The translations under genes and the position numbers were made by a program. The notes under the pieces were generated by a model. The model worked only from the letters and a program-made list of their open reading frames with translations. It did not search any database and was not told the DNA's origin. Positions 16,060-20,000 of a DNA stretch of 20,000 nucleotides are shown here, one piece after another; the stretch's first letter is position 1; every line of letters begins with the position of its first letter. Location: the NCBI GenBank assembly GCA_003427395.1, contig BFEA01000350.1:1222254-1242253 (forward strand), read 5' to 3'. Source of the stretch: Chara braunii. Lineage: Eukaryota; Streptophyta; Charophyceae; Charales; Characeae.

Positions 16060-17370
16060 AATTATGGGTCGGGTACTGAAGGGACTAGGAGTATTGTTGT
16101 GTTGTGGCGTTGTTTGTGGTCGTTATTTTGTGTGTGTTTCCATGTGTCATGAGTGATAGATCTGAGAGTTGTGGTGTAACGCGTGGCGTGCGTAGTGCGT
16201 ACTAGTCGACCAGCGTCGAATCGCGTTTGGGACTTCAGCCCCCCAGTACGGCGATTCGCGTACGGGTTCGATTTTTGAGCGTTCGACCGCGCGTAACCCC
16301 CTATGCTACAGCGAACGAGAAACGCCCTCGGCTGGGCCACCTCTGCAATGGCATACGAAAAACTTTCGCATGTGGTTAAGTAGCTCGGCAGGGATACGCC
16401 CACCTAAGGGATGGTAACAGCTCCCGCAGGTGGAGATAAGCGGTGTCTCGCGTGACCTTGTCCTGTCGTAGGGGCTCGCGAGAGGTACGGCTGGCGCACT
16501 CGGCCGGAGCGGCAAACGCTCTCTGCGACAAGTCCTGCCAAATCCTGCGTGGCGTGGTCGAGAGGGTCCCCGTGCGGGACCGATGCGCTCGACAACGGTG
16601 GCGTCGAGAAGGGGTCCGGGCTTGTTTGCCGGGCGGCCGAAGGTTAGTCGACCACCCGAATTTCGACGGATCGGGCCTTGGATTAAGTGCCTAAAGAGGG
16701 ATTGAACGGGACTTTCATCGGAGCCATCGGAAAAAATTAGGGGTCGGAAAGAGACCCCTAAAATTCCCCGAATTGACTGTTGAAACTAACCCTTGAGATC
16801 AACAAGATGAGCGGTCGTGCCTGCCGCGCCTAGCACCTATCATTTTCATCCGTTCCAAGGTTGTTCCCGAAGTGGTCGGCCTCAGTACGGAGGCACGGTA
16901 GTAGACGTCGGCGCGTCGCTTTCACACTGAGCGATTGACGAAAGGATGACCCTTCAAATTTTATTAATATTAACGACGAAATTAAAACTGAGGAAAAAAA
17001 TTAAAATAAAATAAATAAATAAAAAATTGTTAATTAATTGATTTTCTTTAGAATTCATTTTGGGAAAATTGTCTCTATTTTTCATCGATTTCAATGTCAG
17101 CAGTAAAAATGGGAAAGGGAAATAATAAAGGAAGACAAAAACGAATAATTATTGATCACTTGATAAATTTTTGATGAGATTTATTTTTGATGGATTCTGC
17201 TGAAAATTATCAAATCACCGTTAGTTCATCGATCCGTATGGATTCCTGATGATTATGGACCGCCGTCTAGTTTTACCCAATTTGCCTAATTACTGACCTC
17301 GGCGTGACCCCGATGTTGCTGAGTGAATGAGACCAGTTTTGGGGTTTACGATTACTTGGTGGATGTGGGG
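16060..17370. other. non-coding region downstream of truncated pol
   Basis: There is no gene here. Positions 16190-16930 are GC-rich and CpG-rich; 16960-17200 are AT-rich with (AAAT)n near 17015. RNase H and integrase signatures are absent on both strands. This may be a diverged LTR or an unrelated repeat joined to pol. The only shared element found is the hairpin at 16737-16761. Confidence 0.5.
16737..16761 (+). repeat. TTAGGGGT hairpin, second copy
   Basis: TTAGGGGT (16737-16744) and its reverse complement ACCCCTAA (16754-16761) flank a 9-nt loop. The same arms occur at 5446-5477 in the left LTR, in both cases after ATT and followed by A/T-rich then CCCC sequence. It may be a fragment of the right-hand LTR or only a shared structural motif. 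Confidence 0.6.
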
Positions 17371-17379
17371 GGGTCACCG

Positions 17380-17800
17380 ACACAATGCTGTTACGCTGGA
17401 ATGGTTATTGGTTCGGACCTGGTATGATACTATCATTGGGGCAATGTCGGTATGGGCTACTTCGGTTCACTGTTGAGACGATCGGGATGGTCGCTAGTTT
17501 GGAGCGACACACTCATTGGTTCGGCATCGATGAGGTACTGCAGGTTGGTACTTATTTTCAGGATTGGAACCAGTACAGTCACTGGTTCGGCGCAGGTACA
17601 GTTCACTAATGCGACTTGATTGTTGCCGGTATCACAACTGTACCAGGCTTGGATCTGCGCCACAATGGTCGTTTTTGGGCCTGTTGTTGGTCCCATTGGT
17701 ACCGGACCAAAGGCTTGTTCACCAGGCCTGGATCTATAGTCCAGGTCAGCAAGTGGTACCGGGCCAGTTGTTGGTACCGGGTCAGCAGCTTTACCTATTT
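17380..17800 (+). repeat. GGTTCGG/GGTACCGG-rich region with a duplication of about 78 bp
   Basis: TTGGTTCGG-type words recur at about 17407, 17513 and 17580. Positions 17641-17718 and 17719-17795 look like an imperfect duplication: each begins ACCAGGC(T/C)TGGATCT and contains GTTGTTGGT..C..GGTACCGG. Frames are open on both strands only because of this composition. Confidence 0.5.
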
Positions 17801-17934
17801 CTTTTCGGGCATGGGCTTGCCCACCCCGGGACCAGTCCAGCTGGTGGCTCGAGGGAGCAGCCTGCTGGCAGCTATACAAGGAACGGGCTTCACTTTGTGG
17901 GACAGTTCGCCTGGGGGGGAGCGACGGCGTACAC

Positions 17935-17962
17935 GGTGAACACCGCGTTGAAGGTGTTCACC
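17935..17962. repeat. perfect 10-bp inverted repeat
   Basis: GGTGAACACC (17935-17944) and GGTGTTCACC (17953-17962) are exact reverse complements around an 8-nt loop. No T-run follows, so it is not a classical terminator. Confidence 0.75.
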
Positions 17963-18439
17963 TCCGGTGGAAGAGATGCGAGAGGGACGAGACAACGCCG
18001 TCCAAGGTGTACGCTGCCCACTAGGGTGACGCCCACGCGGACAGCGATGGACAGCGACCACGGGAGACCACAGCGAGACAGATTGTAACCGTTCGCATGA
18101 GCAGGCGGGCTCCAGCCACGGCGGACATAGCTGCTACACCAAAGAGACGAAGACAGAGCGACGAGGGGGGAACAAAGCACGTTAGAGCGGGACCAAGATG
18201 AACGCAGCTTTTTGATGTGGCCATGGTTGGTGCGGTCATGTGTATGGAATGGGAAGAGAGGCGGAAAGACGAGCATGGGGGGGAGGCAGGCAGGCAACGG
18301 TAGAGAACGCAGCGCGAGGCGCTGCTGATCGGTGGTGATAAAAAAGAATATGGAGGGACACCAAACTGACGGGCTGACACTCACGAGAGAACAAAACCAA
18401 GTGATATATTTTATTATTAAAATAAATTAAAAAGAAGTA

Positions 18440-18835
18440 CACAGTCGGAGAGAGAGTGCGCAGTGTGAAGGAGAGAGAGAGACATGGACTGTGCAGCGGG
18501 AGAGAGAGAAACTGTGCAGCGGGAGAGAGAGAAACTGTGCAGCGGGAGAGAGAGTGTGCAGTGTGAGAGAGAGTGTGTGAGAGAGAGTCCGCTATAAGAG
18601 CGTGTGAGAGAGAGTCCGATGTGACAGTGTGTGAGAGACAGTCCGCTGTGAGAGTGTGTGAGAGAGAGAGTCCGCCGTGAGAGTGTATGAAAGAGAGTCC
18701 GTTGTGACAGTGTGTGAGAGAGAGTCCGATGTGAAAGTGTGTGAGAGAGAGTTCGCTGTGAAAGTGTGTGAGAGAGAGTCCGCTGTGAGAGTATGTGAGA
18801 GAGAGTCCGCTGTGAGAGAAGGGGTGAGTGTTAGA
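18440..18835 (+). repeat. GA/GT-rich compound minisatellite (23-bp then 27-bp units)
   Basis: The left part has three copies of a 23-bp unit (GCGGGAGAGAGAGAAACTGT type, about 18497-18560). From about 18575 a 27-bp unit, GTGTGAGAGAGAGTCCGCTG followed by TGAGA, repeats about ten times with CTG/ATG/TTG variation. The minus strand reads as a 9-residue repeat (TADSLSHTL) because 27 is divisible by 3; this is not evidence for a protein. Confidence 0.85.
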
Positions 18836-18849
18836 GAGAAAGGGAGATA

Positions 18850-19575
18850 GATGGAGAAAGGATGCGGTGAGGGAGAGATTGTGCAGAGGAAGAGAGAAAA
18901 GATGGTAGGGAAGAGTGACAAACCTGAAATTGATAATATTACTTTCTTTTTAATAATTATTTATTTATTTTCTCACGTGACGCTCACCATGCCAGTCTCG
19001 TGTGAGATCAAGTTTGGAGTGTACATGTGTNTGACAGTGAGTGAGTGTGTGTATGGGTGAGAAAAGGATGGAGAGGGGCTGCGTTGGTGAAAACAGTATC
19101 CCCAATGGTCTTCCCTCCAATAAAGCACTTGCCCCATAAGAACTGATACAACTCTGATTGGACTGTGTTCTATTCCGGGAAAACGAAAGTGTGAGAGAAC
19201 ACCAAGTGAGAGGAAAGGCCCAGAGAACAGCGGTAAGGGACCTGATATGCAGCGCCTGAATGAACAGATTTGTCCCTCTCTGCTACCGGTTCATCTATAA
19301 ATGAGTCAGTGTAGTCAGGACGGTGATGTACCCGTTCAAACAAGGGAAGGTAAAGTAAGTGGGTGATTTAATGAGTAACTGAACACAGAGAAAGAGTGAG
19401 AGTAAAGAGTGAGAAGAAGAGGGAGAGAGGAGGAGAGTGTGAGCCAGCACAAGTAAAAGGAGAGTGAGTGGGGAAAAAAGGTTGCGGATGAGTGAGAAAG
19501 ATGCATATGCCGATCCGTGCATTTTCACGCGAGCTGCCCTGGGAGCAAAGTTCATCATTGCGTAGAGGCGGATAA
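18850..19575. other. GA-rich non-coding stretch with one unknown base
   Basis: I see nothing coding here. Position 19031 is N. Positions 19385-19440 are GA-rich. If the minus-strand LTR at 19590 is real, this would be the leader of that element. Confidence 0.45.
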
Positions 19576-19585
19576 TCTGATACCA
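19576..19585 (-). promoter_or_regulatory. candidate primer-binding site (initiator tRNA-Met type)
   Basis: On the minus strand the sequence reads TTTACA, AGAT, then TGGTATCAGA. The last 10 nt match the start of the plant-type initiator tRNA-Met primer-binding site (TGGTATCAGAGC), 4 nt after the TACA end of the LTR. The following bases are TT rather than GC, so the site is short or decayed. Reverse transcription would be primed here for a minus-strand element extending leftward. Confidence 0.5.
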
Positions 19586-19589
19586 ATCT

Positions 19590-20000
19590 TGTAAAGATCT
19601 AACTAGTTTTTTAGAATTTTTTTTATTTTTTTTTTTGAATATTAATTTAAAAATTCTCGATTTTTTTTTTATTAATTACGAGAAATTGGAGAGGAATTGG
19701 GAAACAACCGCGGGGAGCAAAGTTGGTCCTTGAATTTTTCCCAACGTTTTGAGACTCTGGTCGGGCGAAAAGGACGTCGTTTGTGGGAACGACAGACTCC
19801 AACAACTACTAAAAATAATAGAAAATAAAGAGGAAATTGATTTTCTTTTGAAATTTTCTGCGAATTAAAAAAAACGAAAAAAAAAAAAAAAAGTAATCCG
19901 ACAACTTTTTACCTTAAAGCTAAAGGGATCCCACGAAAAACAAATTCTGGTGATCCGGGGATTTGCGGTGCGCGTGCGGTCGCACGAGAAACGGAAACCC
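19590..20000 (-). mobile_element. probable LTR (right copy, minus orientation, runs off the window)
   Basis: Read on the minus strand, this aligns with 5540-5929: CGCACC(A/G)CAAA.CCCCG(G/A)T and CACCA at its upstream part, GGTCGGG-type blocks and CAAAGTTG in the middle, then AT-rich DNA ending CTTTACA at 19590. Order and spacing agree with the left copy. Divergence is high, so the two copies are not a recent pair and their opposite orientation rules out one simple element. The 5' end lies beyond 20000. An additional 12-bp repeat, GGGAGCAAAGTT, occurs at 19541-19552 and 19713-19724. Confidence 0.55.

Noticed and set aside
17564-18384. Long frames on both strands in the GGTACC region
   Set aside because: Several frames are open at once in GC-rich repeats. 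None has a domain or a homologue in the window.

Overview
The window looks like repeat-dense, gene-poor eukaryotic DNA. It contains no cellular housekeeping gene, no rRNA and no convincing tRNA. It has long A/T homopolymers, several unrelated minisatellites, AT-rich LTR-like sequence and decayed retroelement reading frames. There is one ambiguous base (N at 19031), which suggests a draft assembly. The reverse transcriptase resembles a Ty3/Gypsy clade that I associate with basidiomycete fungi (RRFVWEH, YIDD and the surrounding pattern). A candidate primer-binding site at the right end matches the 3' end of plant-type initiator tRNA-Met. I therefore leave the host open between a large-genome fungus and a streptophyte.

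Layout, left to right. Positions 1-290 are G-rich low-complexity DNA. Positions 289-3330 hold a chain of broken minus-strand coding segments, several strongly acidic, interrupted at about 2520-3142 by a block of direct and inverted repeats flanked by imperfect 15/16-bp duplications. Positions 3400-5430 are AT/T-rich non-coding DNA with three copies of a GGCAGC..TTCGC..C6 motif. Positions 5431-5929 look like a plus-strand LTR. Positions 5930-8540 are a long non-coding leader with three tandem-repeat arrays, the most striking made of 41-bp and 31-bp units.

Positions 8544-12650 carry tightly packed plus-strand reading frames of unknown family. Among them are four diverged copies of one protein, marked by GGVFPY, YVLV..F..T.EYD[IV]R and NW..I[LI]NA. 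These run directly into a decayed Ty3/Gypsy gag (CCHC zinc knuckle), aspartic protease (DSGA) and reverse transcriptase (YIDD), which breaks off at about 16045 before any RNase H or integrase. Positions 16060-19575 are non-coding, with a hairpin shared with the left LTR, a GGTACCGG-rich duplication and a GA-rich 27-bp minisatellite. Positions 19590-20000 are a second LTR of the same family in the opposite orientation, with its primer-binding site at 19576-19585.

The simplest reading is a very large, dead Ty3/Gypsy element running from about 5431 to 16045, with an expanded set of accessory genes between its leader and gag. In-frame stops are mostly TGA, as expected from CGA-to-TGA decay. Four frame breaks that can be localised all lie in A or T homopolymers. 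The four-copy accessory family is the best candidate for something undescribed. I do not recognise it and assign it no function.
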